DNA of 64,000 nt from Gigaspora rosea (GCA_003550325.1 QKWP01000506.1:100058-164057), one strand, 5' to 3'; shown: positions 23,501-36,772, counted from the stretch's first letter. Numbers and translations are program-made. Notes: generated by a model from the sequence alone, not told the origin.

Positions 23501-24546
23501 ACATGACCCTAAAAACAAATGCAATTTAAATTACAAGAAACAAGGAAAATTTTGTAACTACATGTCATTCTGGTTACATCGATCCTGTAAGTTATACTAG
23601 TATTTTATATAAAAAAAATTGTATATAAGGATATTTTATTATGATGATGTTATATTCAGATGTGGGGTATAACCAGAATGACGTGTGCAATGTCAATGAA
23701 CACCTACCGGCGTGTCAATTAAATTAAGTAAATATTGTTTATCGTTATATTTATAGAACATGGAACATGTCTATAGGAATGGTTTAATTCAAATTAGTAG
23801 AGATTTTGAAGGAAGCGAAATACGTTTCGAATACTTTTACCTGTGCTTTTATCGTGATACCTCGTTCTCGTTCTACTGTGAGTTTATCTAATACTTGACT
23901 ATGGGAATGATGTCTATTTATGGTGCCTATTAATTGCAAACGAATAAATATGTTTGAATGCTTAAATTAAATAAACTCATGTAAACCATTCCTTACCTGT
24001 AAGCTCTAAAAGTCTATTAATGCATACATACAGCGAACAGTTTAAAGATTTTATTATTGCTAGGTTTATATTTGACTAGTTATTTTTTTCAGATAAATCT
24101 TACCTATCTGCTAGTGTGCTTTTACCATGATCTATAAAGGCATTAAATACCAAAAAAATTAAGGCCGAAATACCTATCTCTCTCTTTAGTTCTCTATTAA
24201 GTTACCTACCAACATGAGCAATAATACTAAAATTACGAATATTTTCTGCGGGAATTTTTGTTAAATCTATATTTTGATCGCTCTTGAATAAAATAATTCG
24301 TTATTTTAAATATATAGATATTAATCGTTAATACAATTAATAATTGAGATAATTGAAAACTTTTCTGTAAAGAATGAAGCCGTGTACCGATGTATTTAAT
24401 GTGGATTGCCATCTTTTTATTTGCAGTCCTTTATGACACCCTTCATGACTCCTAAAATTATAAAAATATTTGGCAATATACAATCGATTGACTAAAGATC
24501 TACAAGAAAAAGTTCGCGTCGAAATGTTTAAATTTTTTTGTAACAT
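20501..24546 (-). CDS. GUF1: Translation factor GUF1 (mitochondrial EF4/LepA GTPase)
   Basis: I traced 24 exons on the minus strand: 24388-24546, 24210-24282, 24104-24131, 23997-24013, 23841-23926, 23708-23770, 23350-23508, 23186-23269, 23044-23108, 22843-22955, 22652-22742, 22440-22569, 22258-22367, 22112-22190, 21988-22036, 21774-21901, 21664-21696, 21400-21533, 21287-21332, 21098-21213, 20937-20996, 20826-20862, 20673-20748, 20501-20580. They total 2016 nt with consistent phases, 671 residues; yeast Guf1 is of similar size. The N-terminus is Arg-rich and suits mitochondrial import. GTPase motifs are [13 protein letters not shown] (split by an intron), the switch I region [19 protein letters not shown] and NKVD. 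The LepA-specific C-terminal part ends [19 protein letters not shown]. It promotes back-translocation or rescue on mitoribosomes under stress. Exon 4 is only 17 nt. Confidence 0.95.
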
Positions 24547-25863
24547 AATATTAATGATGGAAAAGTTCTATCAATAAATATTGCACAAGTCATCATTTCT
24601 AATTTCTAAATTATCGTTATGAAAATTGATCATGTTGATCTTTGACAAAAATTCTTATCGTGTAACCCCCGACGATCATTCATCACTCTGAAAATCAAAA
24701 TTTTCTATTTTCTTAAAAGTAAAAATTTTCACTTCCAAATACAGTACCTCTGACTATCAAATCTAGGTGAGTCTTGACCACTCTAGTAGGTTTAGGTCGC
24801 AGATAAATTAGTCTGAGCTTCTATTCTTGCATGTAATTTATATGTATTTGTCTCTGTACCTATATGTAACTACTTATATAAATTACCATAAGCAAGGCCT
24901 CACCTTAAAAAAAAAAAATAAAAATTTCACTTCAACACTATATCTAGTAATATACAAGAATTGACTTAGGTTTGGTTGGGACGTCATAAAAACATTTGCA
25001 TTCAATTATAAGTTATATAATGTTTTACTTGAACTTTCGAAAATAATCTTAAAAATCAAAACTGACCATGCTGATATTGAGAAATCTTCGCTCAATGTTT
25101 GCTGCTTGATAATCCTGGGTCTAAGATTAAGTGATGTCATTTTTAGCCAATCACAGGGTTGTATTTTGATAATCTGGGGTTAATTGAATAATAAAAAAAC
25201 AAGTGCCTACTCTATTAATGTTCTAAGTATTATGTTGTGTGTAATGACTTAAAGGTTTCAGTTCTTAAGAGAGCTGCTCGTTCTTCAAAAGCTGCATCAA
25301 TTATTATACTGTACGAATGGAAACTTTTTTGATCTTATTTGTTATGAGGTTGATGAAACCTCTAAGAAAATTTTCACCAATAACGACCTATGAGTTTATT
25401 ATCGTGTTCAAAAGACCAAGACAATTTTTTCAAAACAGCAATGATAAGACGTTTCGATACTTCTGTACTTTTTACAAAAAACTACATCGATTTTGATTGG
25501 TCAATTACTGACCAATCAGCAAACGTCGTTGGCAGATAAAAAAAAAGATCGCTTTTTCAACCTTTTACTCACTACTGCAGAGTCTACTGCAGTACTGCAC
25601 TATATCTGATATATATATATTTTTTTATATATTTCTTTATATTCGTTTTTTTGATACACGTATAACATCTTTTTTCGCTACTATACTTTCCCATGATACA
25701 CATTACTTGTTTGACACATTTTATAACCCTGTTCTTGAGTCTTAACAGAGGTGCTGTAATACTTTTAGAAATATTTGGTGTTCTCTGAGAATATCCCAAC
25801 CGGAGGCTATACCTTTGATCCCAACTGTTTCAGAGAATGTGGAATATTCTTTAAAAATCTCGT
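24547..25863. other. Intergenic upstream of GUF1
   Basis: This should contain the GUF1 promoter. No gene or clear element is seen; there is a CTACTGCAG-type short repeat at 25573-25600. AT-rich throughout. Confidence 0.4.
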
Positions 25864-27085
25864 GTTCCTTTTGAGCGGGTCACGTTTTGGCAACATGAGC
25901 CTTAAAGCAATAAATTGACAAACGGCAGAGGTTATCTAATCAGTTTTGCTCAAAGGACTGAGGTTCGATAAAATTCCTAGCTCATTTGAGTTTTTGCGAG
26001 TTCTTTGTCAAGATATTTTTTTCCTCGTGTTCCTTTCGTGCAGGTCACGTTTCGTCAACATGAGCCTTAAAGCAATAAACTGACAAGTGGTAGGGGTTAT
26101 TTAATCAGTTTTTGCTCGAGAAACTGAGGTTTGGTAAAATTCCCAGCTCACCTGTGTTTTTGCGAGTTCTTTGTCGAGAAGTTATAGGATACAACTTTAC
26201 GTGGTGACTAGGATAAGTAGGCTTTTTTTTTGTCTGAAACTGTATCCTGTAAAAAAAAATAAAATAAAATAAAATAAACCTCTCATAATAAAGTTTTTAT
26301 TAGAATCGAAAAAGAAAAGTTTTACAATCGATTTATTCTCTAAGAAATTTTTTGTCGATGTTTTAATGACCTCCGACTTTGATAATGACGAGCGAGAATA
26401 ATAGTATTAAATTTGCGAAACGTATATAAAATAAATTTAAGTTACTTGTTTACAAATAAAAATTTCTCTCTTGTTTCCACTTTAATGAGACTATTTCTAG
26501 CAATATACCAAAGCTGGTCATTTGTATAGTCTAATAATTGTGAAATCTCAAGCTTTTTTTTTAGTCATAAAAAGCTAGTAATAAAAAACATATCTTTTTG
26601 AAGCCGTATTTGAGTAATACAAAATTATTTTCACTATCTATACTTCGTTGAAAATTAAATACTAAATAATATCAGAAGTCTTTTTTTATTTTTTTTATTT
26701 ATTTTTTTACAACTTGCCATCTAAAATATAAAAATTTCAATATATACGTCGTAGGTGTGAATGGAATTTATAAATTAGGGTTAGGGTTAGGGTATAAAAA
26801 TTAACCCCAAAATGGGTTTTATATATAAATTCGAACCCATTTAAATTTCGTTTCCACCTACAACATATACGTTACTAATTTTTTTACAATGTATAACATC
26901 TATTTGTATATTGAAGTACATTGGATCATGTAGTTATTTAGTTGAATAGGCAAAAATACAGTAGTTTTTTTTTTTAGTTTTATTCACTTAAATTTTATAA
27001 ACTAGGTAATAGTATAATATCTCACTAATTCTTGAAGCCATTGTCGAATTCTACAGATTAGAATTCGAAAACATTCACTAATTAG
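25864..27085 (+). repeat. Segmental duplication unit 2 with dimeric SINE-like head
   Basis: Direct-repeat partner of 17594-18845. Two monomers (about 25864-26012 and 26033-26175) share CATGAGCCTTAAAGCAATAA, CTGAGGTTCGATAAAATTCC-like boxes and TTTTTGCGAGTTCTTTGTC. They are followed by TATAGGATACAACTTTACG and a T-run. Similarity resumes at 26285-26420 and 26880-27085. A TTAGGG-like triplet (about 26778-26796) occurs only in this copy. The segment ends about 100 bp before the WDR6-like gene. Confidence 0.65.
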
Positions 27086-27181
27086 AATATATTTTTAGCC
27101 AATCACATCACAGGCTTGTATTATCATATTAAATTCGATGATCTGATTTTCTATTAACTCCTTTCTTCTTATCGATAGCTA

Positions 27182-30100
27182 ATGAAAATACAAAATTTTG
27201 AGGTATTTTCATATTTTCTTGATCATGAAATACTTTATTTAAACTATGTAAATAATAATGTTTCAATCTCAAGTTCCAAAGACTTTTTTACGCCGGTCCG
27301 GTAACAAGTCTATATTTTCATAACGATACAATACTGTTTTCTGGCCAAGGTCCTTATTTAAAGGCCTTTTTTATTCCAACCGGTGAACTTTTGGCCAGTA
27401 GCTTAGCTTTAGAATATTGGAGGATACATAGAATTGTATCAGGTATTTACGAGAAAATCGATGAAAAAGAAGATAAAATATTCATAATTTTCTTTTTTTT
27501 GAATTGCAGCCAAAAATATAGAAAAGACATATAAAGATGGCCAAGATTTGTCAAATATAATTACAGAGGAAAAAAGATTGTTGGCAATATACGGATCAAA
27601 GGCAATTCATATTATTGAAGCTATTATTAAATACGATGCAGAAAAGTATGTTATTAATTATATCTGTTCATCAGTATAACTTTTCCAGTGTTGATGTCTG
27701 AATTCAGTATAAAATGGTTCAATTACAGTGTAATACGACCAAAATGTACATTCAATATAATCTCAAAGTTACCACCTTTAAGGGATTGGATACATGATGT
27801 GCGATGGTTATATGACGATTCTAACACTTCCATAATTCAAGAGATATCTTCTGTATGAGAAATTATTATTTATCTTAATGACATTTTATAATATAGCATT
27901 CATTAATTACAACAATTAAAAAAAATATTTATTTATCAACAAAATTATCTCTCAAAATAACTAATAGAATCAATCAACGTCAAATCTCTCAACAAAAAAA
28001 ATAAATAATTCATCAGAATTAGCTGTTGCATTTGCACACAATTTTGTGGAAATATGGGATGTTCAACAATTATGCTGTGTTTATTCAATTCAATGCGAAG
28101 ATCTTTGTATATTATGTTCAGCGAGATTTTTTGGTAATACAAGGGATAGTTTGATATTAGCATCAGGAACAGCTTTTAATCAAGTGATTCTGTGGAAAAT
28201 TACACAAAAAAATGAGAAGGGTAGAGGTGTTGTGTTTAAGAGACTTATCGGCCATGAGGTATATGAGTAAAAAGTATGATGTGAGGATATATCAAAATTT
28301 TCTTATTAATTTATACTTTTATATGCAAATTTGAAGGGTTCTGTCTTTGGTGTGAGATTTAATGATGATGGTAAAATTATCACATCAGTATCTGATGACA
28401 GAACCATCCGTGTTTGGAAGATTACAGATGATAAGTGAGTTGATATTTATTTGTTTATTGTATTATTTATTATTTAATGTTCTTTAAAAATATTGTTCTC
28501 ATAAATCTTATTTGAATCATAATATCTTTATTTATAGTCCTAAACCTTTAGTTCTATATGGACATATGGCACGCGTATGGGATTGTCTTATATTAAACGA
28601 TCATCTTATTAGTATTTCTGAGGTATTTATTCTTAATTTCTTTTTGAATATTCCTTCATCCATTTAATATTATCATCAATATTAATAATACCAGGATTCG
28701 ACATGCCGCGTTTGGCATAACAGAATTAGCAGAAGCATGAATGATGATGATATAAGTGATGTTGACTGTCTTGCATGTTGGGAAGGACATGTTGGTAAAA
28801 ATATTTGGAGCTTAGCGATTAATCCGTCAAAAACTATTGTGGTAAGCAACTTTGTTGTAACATGTAAGATAAATAAGATATATATGATATACAACTCAAA
28901 ATTTTCATTATTAAGGCAACGGGAGGTGGTGATTCTGGTATTCGTTTGTGGTCTTTATCATCTGTGACAAATAATAAAATAGGTATTTATGTCGTCAAAA
29001 TTTGAGAAAATATGATCCAATAATATTTAACTTACAGTATATCTATGCATAGATTCAGAAAAAGATTTAGTTAAGATTACACTACCATCTGTTGATACCT
29101 ATATCCAATTAAATGTAGGTCCTATGTTTATAGTATTCTGATTTGTATTATGATAGTTTTCTTATATTTAATATGTTTACTTGCAAAGGAAAGCAGTCAA
29201 ATTCCTTTGCCATCAAGAGAGCACGTTCGTAATTTTGTTCTCGTAGATTATTGTACAATTGTGATTGCTACAAATTTTGGGTAAGTTTTATTAATTGACC
29301 TAGTCTTTTTATATTTATTCTATAGTAAGTTTCATAATATTTATAGTGCATAAAATATTTCTTTTTAGATGCTTGTTAAAACATAATCATATCACTAATG
29401 AATGGACATCTTTAAACAACTCGGCTAATTTACAAAATTACACAATGATGAAAGCTTCAAAATGTGGAAGGATAGTATGTTGTGGGAGTATTGATGGAAA
29501 CATATATGTTGTTAGTGTAAATAAAGAATTTAAGGTACAGGGAAAATCGTTAATTTATTTCAAAAAATATAAATTTAATATTTTTTTAATCACTATTGAA
29601 TAATTTTCGGAAAAAGACTATAAAGAAGAAATTACATGAATTTAAGGTTTTTGAAATATTTTTTGAAGAGTCTTCAGGTTCGAATTTTATGTTTTATTCT
29701 ATGTTGATAAGTTTATGTGATAAACAGATAATCATTTAAAATTGTTGGCTCTATAGATCCCGATATTATTTATGTAATATCACATGCAGTCCATAATGAT
29801 ATATATATTCTTAAGCTAGAATTGAATTGTAAAAGTAACAATGTAATATAGTTACATTAATTGTAATAATAATTTGAAGAATTTAATTATTAACAAATAT
29901 ATCAAATTTCAGGTTCCTAAATTTGAAATTTACCATAAACTGCTTGTTCCACAAAATTTCCTACTTATGTCTCTAGCATTCTGTCCACCTTACAATCTTC
30001 TAGTATGTGGATCACGAGAAAGCGGGTTAATAATATTTAACATGACACATAACACTATAGATAGGAAACTTTATAAGTCCACAATTGAATTATCACCAGT

Positions 30101-33100
30101 TATTTATTTAAAGGATACACACAGAAAACAAGCAGTAACATCGGTTGCACTAAAATTTAATAGTTCAGAGAGTAATAACGGAGATGATTTACTAAACATA
30201 TACACTTCCGGAAGGGATGGTGGGTATGTAAAATATAGATTGAGATGTTTGCCAACATCTGGCAAATTTTATAATAATTCTGAGGACGGATCTAAGATAA
30301 TGGAAAGTTGTCATAATGGTGATTATTTACTAGAAAAGATTGTTGGTGATGAATCACTTTCTATAAACACTAATTTAGATTGTTTGTTTTGAAGAACAAG
30401 TAATCTCAGGATATGATCTAATATTGGAAGAAATTTATAGAGCAAAAATTACTAAAGGATGGATAGAAAAGGTTATTGTTAAAATCATAGTTTTATATTT
30501 ATATGTTTTTATTTTTATTTTTATTATCTCTAGATCTTAATATATAATTGTACAAAAGGTGATGTTTGTAGATGATGAATTGATATTGTTAGGATTTTAC
30601 AAGAAGCGATTTTTTGTATATAATGATACGAAAAAATTTGAGGTTCTTAATTTAAATTTCCATCTCCTACCGACATTCATATTAACTTACTAACTCGTTT
30701 ATAATTAAGATGCTTTCAATTGCGTGTGGTGGTGCTCATCGAGTTTGGCATTTTAAGGCTCAAGATAAACGGATGAATAAAGCTAGTTTTATGTTTATCC
30801 GTAAAGAGAATGTAATTAAAATCTTTTATTTTCATTTTTTCATTCATAATTTTGATCATTTCTTGATTCATGTATATATAAAAAGGTATTTATTTACTCA
30901 AGAGAAACCACGATAACAAACGATGGATTTAACGAATACAAATTACAAGAAAATTTTCATGGAAAAGAATGTAGAAATGTTAGATTTTTATGTAAGTAAA
31001 TCTATTCTTTATTTTAGGATTACGTGATAGAAACTTCTTTAATATTTACAAATCAATCTGTAAAAGCGTATCCTCCAAAAGTTCCACTTAATTATCGTTT
31101 GTTCAAAAGCGACCCAATTATATTCGCAACTGGAGCTGAGGACAGTTTATTAAGGTTATTTCAGTGTAAGCTTATACAAACAATACATATATGTCATAAA
31201 ATTTACGTTAATTTATAATTTTCATATGATACATAAAAAAAATTTTAGATATACCTGATGAAAAAGAAAATCGCTTGTTTAGCTTGTGCAGTATTAAAAA
31301 ACATAGTTCAGTGATTAAGAACATAGAATGGAGTTTTGGTAAGTATCAGATTATTTATTTTTTGGTTTGTAGTGATCTCTATCAAAGTAATTGTGAATTC
31401 TTTTTTACATTGTAGGTAATGAATTATTATTATTCTCATGTGGTGCAAGTGAAGAATTGACATGTTGGAAAGTTGAAATTAACGTCTCGCATGACCAAAA
31501 AGAGACTTCAAGTATGTTCTTCTCACAATAATTTTTTAATTTTTTTTTTTTTTTTATGTCCTGTAAATTACAAATTTTTTGAATTTAATAGCGCAAGCGC
31601 CCTTGGTCAATATAAATTGCTTAGAATGGGCGTCTTGTCCTGTCGTCAGGTAAACATTATTTTAAATTTAGGCAGGCACATTTGCACTTTTATAGAGATT
31701 AAACTTCGTATTTTATTCGTAATTATATTTTACACTTCAGCGAAGTTCTAGAAACCAGAATAATGGATACAAGCGTTTGTTCAATTAGTGCAAATAATGA
31801 ATATCATATTATTGCAGCTGTATATTCTGATTCTATATTAAGGGTAAATTTATCATTTTTCTAAACTAGTATTGTAATATTAAAAACGATTATTAAAATA
31901 ATATAACTTTACTTAATTTAGGTTTGGCTATTTGACGAAGAGAAAAAAAGTTTCTTTTTGATTGGAATGTCTAAATTTCACAATAAATGTATTTTGCAAG
32001 TAGAAAATGTGGTTATTAAAGGTTATAGTTTTAGAATTTATTATTACATAGTTTGCATATTTTGCATCTTAAGTTAGTAGATTGTTCTGATTGTTTAAAA
32101 TTCCACTTATCTATTTTTAGCAAAAGAATCAATGACCGAAGATGGCATATTATTATTCACGTCAGCAACCGATGGCAGGTATATTGCAAAAAAAATTTTT
32201 TTTTGAAATTTTACCAAACATGTAAGGATATTTTTAATTCGAATCTATTAAATATAGGATTGCTGTTTGGGATATCTCACACTATATTCACAGGTACGGT
32301 AATTGTGATGTCTTAAAATACGTTCTTTTTGCTCTTTTTGAATTATATTCTTACTTTTTTTCAAATTAGCTATTTAGTTTCATATGCTACCGAAGTAAAG
32401 TTCCAACACCGTACTCCATACAATCTAGGCACGCCAATTTTCTCTTATCAAGCACATCAATCCGGAGTAAACTGTATCGCACTTCATCAAATGACTAATC
32501 CCACTACTTCTAACTTCATGAAAGAATCATATATGGTTGTAACTGGCGGTGAAGACAATGCTATAGCTGCTATCATTTTGGAATTTACGTATCATGAATT
32601 TAAAGGAACAAATTGTGAAAAATGGACAGCGGAACAATGTGTAAATGATATTTTGAAAATGGACGTTGCACATGGATCATCCATTCAAGGTGTTTATTTA
32701 TTGTCGCGGCTGATGTTAAAATCAGCTGATGCTGAAATTTGAGGACTCTATTTGAAAATATAAACCTTATTGAAATCCACCATATATTCTCTATCTACCT
32801 TACCCTAAATTCTAATCCAATCCTAAAAAAAAAAAAAAAAATAACAAAAGTCAAATCTTCATATAAAAATAGGTTCAAATTTCAGCAACAGTATTGGCGA
32901 TTTATTGTGGCAATTTATGCTGAAATTGGCTTATGCTAAAGCTAATAAAAAAAGTTCCCAAAAAGTTAAAATTCCATATTAAATAGTTAAATCTTCAGCA
33001 TAAAGTGCCACATTTATTGATTATTATATTTTATGTTATATATTGATACTTTTTATTCTCTGATTAGGTATACGTATCATAAATGGTTCGACAATTCTTA

Positions 33101-33342
33101 GTACATCAATTGATCAACGATTAAATTTATGGAACATTACGTTTAAAAATTTAATCAATAATGATGAAATAAGTGAGCAGAATGAAGAAGGTAAATTTGA
33201 ATTGATTAAATCGGAATTTATTAATGTTTGTGATCCATGCTGTATGGATGTTTTGAGAATTAACGACGGAAATGATAAAAACGATAAATTAATGATAGCT
33301 ACTAGTGGGATTGGAATAGAGTTGTTTCAGATTAATTTATAA
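27182..33342 (+). CDS. WDR6: WDR6-like WD-repeat protein (tRNA 2'-O-methyltransferase partner)
   Basis: A gene of some 25 short exons. Exon 1 (27182-27202) encodes MKIQNFE and splices in phase to exon 2 (27274-27442): FQRLFYAGPVTSLYF, then NDTILFSGQGPYLKAF. WD repeats recur: FVEIWDVQQ (about 28046), GSVFGVRFNDDGKIITSV with SDDRTIRVWK (28336-28437), GHMARVWDCLIL (28560), GHVGKNIWSLAINPS (28787), GGGDSGIRLWSL (28920), VTGGEDNA (32540), then STSIDQRLNLWN and the stop at 33342. WDR6 (yeast Rtt10/Trm734) binds the FTSJ1/Trm7 methyltransferase and directs 2'-O-methylation of tRNA nucleotide 34; it is cytoplasmic. Around 30392 the frame closes unless a 49-nt GT-AG intron (30346-30394) is removed, which restores the frame (EKIV to EQVISGY). 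The last intron would be about 370 nt. Confidence 0.85.
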
Positions 33343-33577
33343 TTTTTTTAACAAAATTTTCAAGATTACTTAGTCTATGGACCGAAATTTCATCATAATT
33401 CCAAATTTGATTTAAAAAAAAAGGAAATAAATTAACCGCAAATGCTTGAAATAAAAAGGTTAACATTAATTCGTGATTCGCGTGGGAACCAGTGATCTAC
33501 AATAATATATGTAATTTTAGCCCTTTTTCGAATCTACGTGTTCCCTATATAAAAAAAAATCATCTTGATATATTTAA
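33343..33577. other. 3' flank of WDR6-like gene
   Basis: Short AT-rich flank; no feature seen apart from probable 3' UTR. Confidence 0.4.
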
Positions 33578-33806
33578 TACTAGGCTAATGCATAGCATTA
33601 TATGTCCGGAGCCCATCATCATATTACACAAACGCGGACAGACAAAAAATTTCCAAATTCCATTTCTGATAAGATTTACATCATATATATGCAAGTATAT
33701 CAAAAAGTAAAATTTGTCAAGATTTTTACAATTGAAGCACATCAGGAAGGTAATTTTTGTATCACTTTGCATAGACACTAATGGACTACGCTCCGGCCAA
33801 TTATTT
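33578..33806 (+). repeat. Dispersed repeat R2, short copy
   Basis: Starts ACTAGGCTAATGCATAGC and ends CTACGCTCCGGCCAATTATT. A longer copy lies at 36486-36772 in the same orientation and is nearly identical apart from an extra block of about 57 bp after CATCAT. The identity of the family is unknown; the GC-containing CTCCGG tail recurs elsewhere in the window. Confidence 0.8.
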
Positions 33807-34640
33807 TTTTAAATATATACAAACTAATACAAACATTAAAATATCTAGTAACGCCAAAAAAACCTGTCACTAACAAATACTATAAAACTATTTAATGCAC
33901 AGAATATGTGCAAGTCTTTCTCTTAAAATCGCACCCTGACTGGTATTTTATTATCACTGCGTGAGTATTTTCGCTTTATGTGAATATCTCAAATAAATTA
34001 CTTGCATTCAAAATTTGGTATACCAAACCAGATACCCGACTCTTAAAATTCGTCATGAGCTTAAATTTAAGTGGTATGAAATACCAAACTTAGGTAAGTA
34101 ATCATGACCATTTAAGTCAAAAATATTCAAATACCCACGGATTTGATCATTGAGACAACCGAGTTTGTGAATTTCATCGTTTTTTATAATAGTAATGTTC
34201 GGAATTCGTAAAATTCACAATATTCAATTGTTTTATTTGAAAAGAGCGATAAGTTCAGACAGATAGGCGTAATTTTAACATTTTTACTCCATAAATGAAC
34301 TAATGAAACTGAAAGAAAACGAGTTCAATGAGCTCAGCAAAAACTAGCCACACCTAACTTACTTATTTGAGATCACAAGTTTTGAAACAATGCTGATAAG
34401 CATTATTTATGTATGTAGCTAGTGAATAAAATTCTAAGACTTATATACTGTATTTGTGACTGTCTCGTATTTTATAAATGTTGAATAACCTTCGAGCTTA
34501 AAAGCTCTAAATTCAACAAATAAACTTTCTTTTCCGTAATTTATAAAAAAGTAACTCTTAACACGCCCAACAAAGCTTAAGTACAGAAACTCAACCCAAT
34601 TTTATACATTTTATTTTTTTTTTATTAAAACGTATTCTAG
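33807..34640. other. Intergenic DNA
   Basis: AT-rich; no gene, RNA or repeat recognised. Confidence 0.4.
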
Positions 34641-34652
34641 CAATACGATAAC

Positions 34653-35010
34653 ATGTCAAAATACAAAGTTACACTTGTATTACGGGGCGAAATTGTACAA
34701 AATTTGCATTTTGGACCGTATGCTAAAGAGTGGTGGATTTCACGTCCAACTAGTAATGACTTAATACATACACTTCTTTATCCTGTTCGTCTTGTCTTGG
34801 TATGAAAACTTTTACTACAGTAAATCAGCGTGACTTTATAATTACAGTGGTTCAAAAAGGATTTGAACCTGGATATGTCAATCCGAAGCCTTGCGAAGTA
34901 ATACATGTAGTACATCAGAAGTGATTACTTCTATATATCAACAAGCTTTTTTTACAAAAACTAGATTAGATGGTCTTTCAGTTATGGGATACGATGATTC
35001 CGAAATATGT
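34653..35010 (+). pseudogene. Unrecognised gene remnant (MSKYKVTLVLRG...)
   Basis: ATG at 34653 gives MSKYKVTLVLRGEIVQ, then GPYAKEWWISRPTS and TLLYPVRLVL. The frame then closes near a GTATGA. Coding resemblance resumes out of frame: DFIITVVQKGFEPGYV, then PCEVIHV, then SEVITSIYQQAFF and LDGLSVMGYDDSEIC. From memory this pattern (EWWxxRPTS, then GFxPGYVxPKxxE, then TRxxGxxVMGxxD) resembles a much-repeated Glomeromycotina protein family of unknown function. At least two breaks make this a decayed, truncated copy. Confidence 0.4.
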
Positions 35011-35302
35011 AAAATATTACATACTATAGTGCTATAGCACTATAGCGCCATAGCACTATAAAATAAATCCCTTTATTTATTATTATTTTATTTTATTTTT
35101 TTATTAAACTTTGACAGCCTCACTAGTTTATTAATCCTGCAATAGTTTACAACTATAAACTAATTGATATATCAAATAATATGGGGTGTTCCCTATTAAA
35201 AGGGCCCATTTTTACATTCATCTTATTGAGATAATTGAGTTTAACCATTTGTTTTGATTTTCGGACTGATCCGGGATTAATCAAATTTCACAATTTTGAT
35301 TG

Positions 35303-36115
35303 GTTAAATGCAGGGACGATGATTTTCTGCATTTCACGAAATGCCGCAGAAATCACGGAATTAGGTTGTAAACACGGAATGTATTAAGAATAGCACGGAA
35401 TTGCCGCAGAAAGTAGGGATTTATAAATTATTTGTTTTTTTTTATAAGTACAAGGTTCTAAAAATATAACTTCCGAAAAGTTTCGAAAAGTTCTGAAAAG
35501 CTCCGATGTAGAAAATAAATAAACCTGAAATACGAGCGTGGTCGGGCGAAAATTTTTTGCCTAATATCCGAAATAATCCGAAGACATATGACAAATTGAT
35601 TGCAGAATATTCAAGATTTCTATATGGAGTGCTCCGTATTAAAAGGGCCCATTTTTACAATTTTTTGAAAAATGAGTTTTTATCAAATTCATGTAAATTT
35701 TGACATGACTGATATTTTTCAATTATTAATGAAAGTCGATTTGCATAATAAAAAATCAAGATAATGTAAAAAGAAAAATTACATGAGGCTGTGTAGAGCC
35801 AACACGTCACGAGATTATCCGATAGTCACATGCCGTCTTTAACCAATCAAAATAGTGAAATTTAATTAATCCCGGATCAGTCCGAAAATCAAAACAAGTG
35901 GTTAAGCTCGATTATCTCAAAATGAGATAAATGTAAAAATGGGCCCTTTTAATACGGAGCACTCCATATAACCAACACAGAATTTATAAATGACCAACGC
36001 AGAATTCACGCAGAAATTATGAATTTTAATGCACGGAATTTTTGCAGAATTTGTTTTTGTCACGGACGGAATTGGTAAGTTTTCACCGCAGAAAATCATC
36101 GTCCCTGGTTAAATG
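35303..36115. mobile_element. hAT-like element inserted in MITE M2
   Basis: Element 35311-36107 has perfect terminal inverted repeats CAGGGACGATGATTTTCTGC. A perfect 8-bp target duplication, GTTAAATG, lies at 35303-35310 and 36108-36115. Both arms repeat the words GCACGGAATT and GCAGAA several times. No transposase gene. It is itself split by another MITE. Confidence 0.9.
35623..35968. mobile_element. MITE family M2, inner copy nested in the hAT-like element
   Basis: Element 35625-35966 (342 bp) has TIRs starting TGGAGTGCTCCGTATTAAAA and then GGGCCCATTTTTACA, with TA on both sides. It is complete and non-coding, and is homologous to the outer copy at both ends and in the interior (ATTAATCCCGGATCAG and so on). 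Confidence 0.9.
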
Positions 36116-36485
36116 TAGCAGGTGACTATCGGGTAGTCTTGTGATGTGCTTGGCCTTAGACAACTTCGGTTAATATTTCTTTTACATTATCTCTATTTTT
36201 TATTATGCAAATCGACTTTCATTTATAATTGAAAAATGTCAATCATGTTAAAATTTACATAAATCTAACAAAAACTCAATTTTTGAAAAAATATAAAAAT
36301 GGGCCCTTTTAATAGAGGACACCCCATATATAGATCCAACATTATTCAGCTAGTGCCCAAATACAACTCGTTGCACCATGCTTCTAAGAGAATGGAGTCT
36401 TAATGTCAGTGCTACCAAGTTTATAGAATTTCTCTTCAAATCCCTCCCACTTAGCACCAATGGTAGAATCAAATAATAATATCAT

Positions 36486-36772
36486 ATACTAGGCTAATGC
36501 GTAGCATTATATGTCCGGAGCTCATCATATGATGTTCACCATATTACACAAACGCGTTAATATGCATATGTTGGTACAAATATAGACACGCGTGCGGACA
36601 GACAAAAAATTTCCAAATTCCATTTCTGATAAGATTTACATCATATATATGCAAGTATATCAAAAAAGTAAAATTTGTCAAGATTTTACACAATTGAAGC
36701 ACATCAAGAAGGTAATTTTTGTATCACTTTGCATAGACACTTATGGACCGTCGCTACGCTCCGGCCAATTAT
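36486..36772 (+). repeat. Dispersed repeat R2, long copy
   Basis: Direct repeat of 33578-33806 with an additional internal block that includes ACGCGTTAATATGCATATG. It ends CTACGCTCCGGCCAATTATT. Confidence 0.8.

Larger units (their letters stand above)
35180..36328. mobile_element. MITE family M2 (mariner-like), outer copy, interrupted
   Basis: Bounded by inverted ends TGGGGTGTTCCCTATTAAAA (35182) and its inverse ending ACCCCA (36326), followed inward by GGGCCCATTTTTACA. TA flanks each side, as in Tc1/mariner. The inner halves (35182-35310 and 36108-36326) are separated by a hAT-like insertion. No ORF. Confidence 0.85.
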
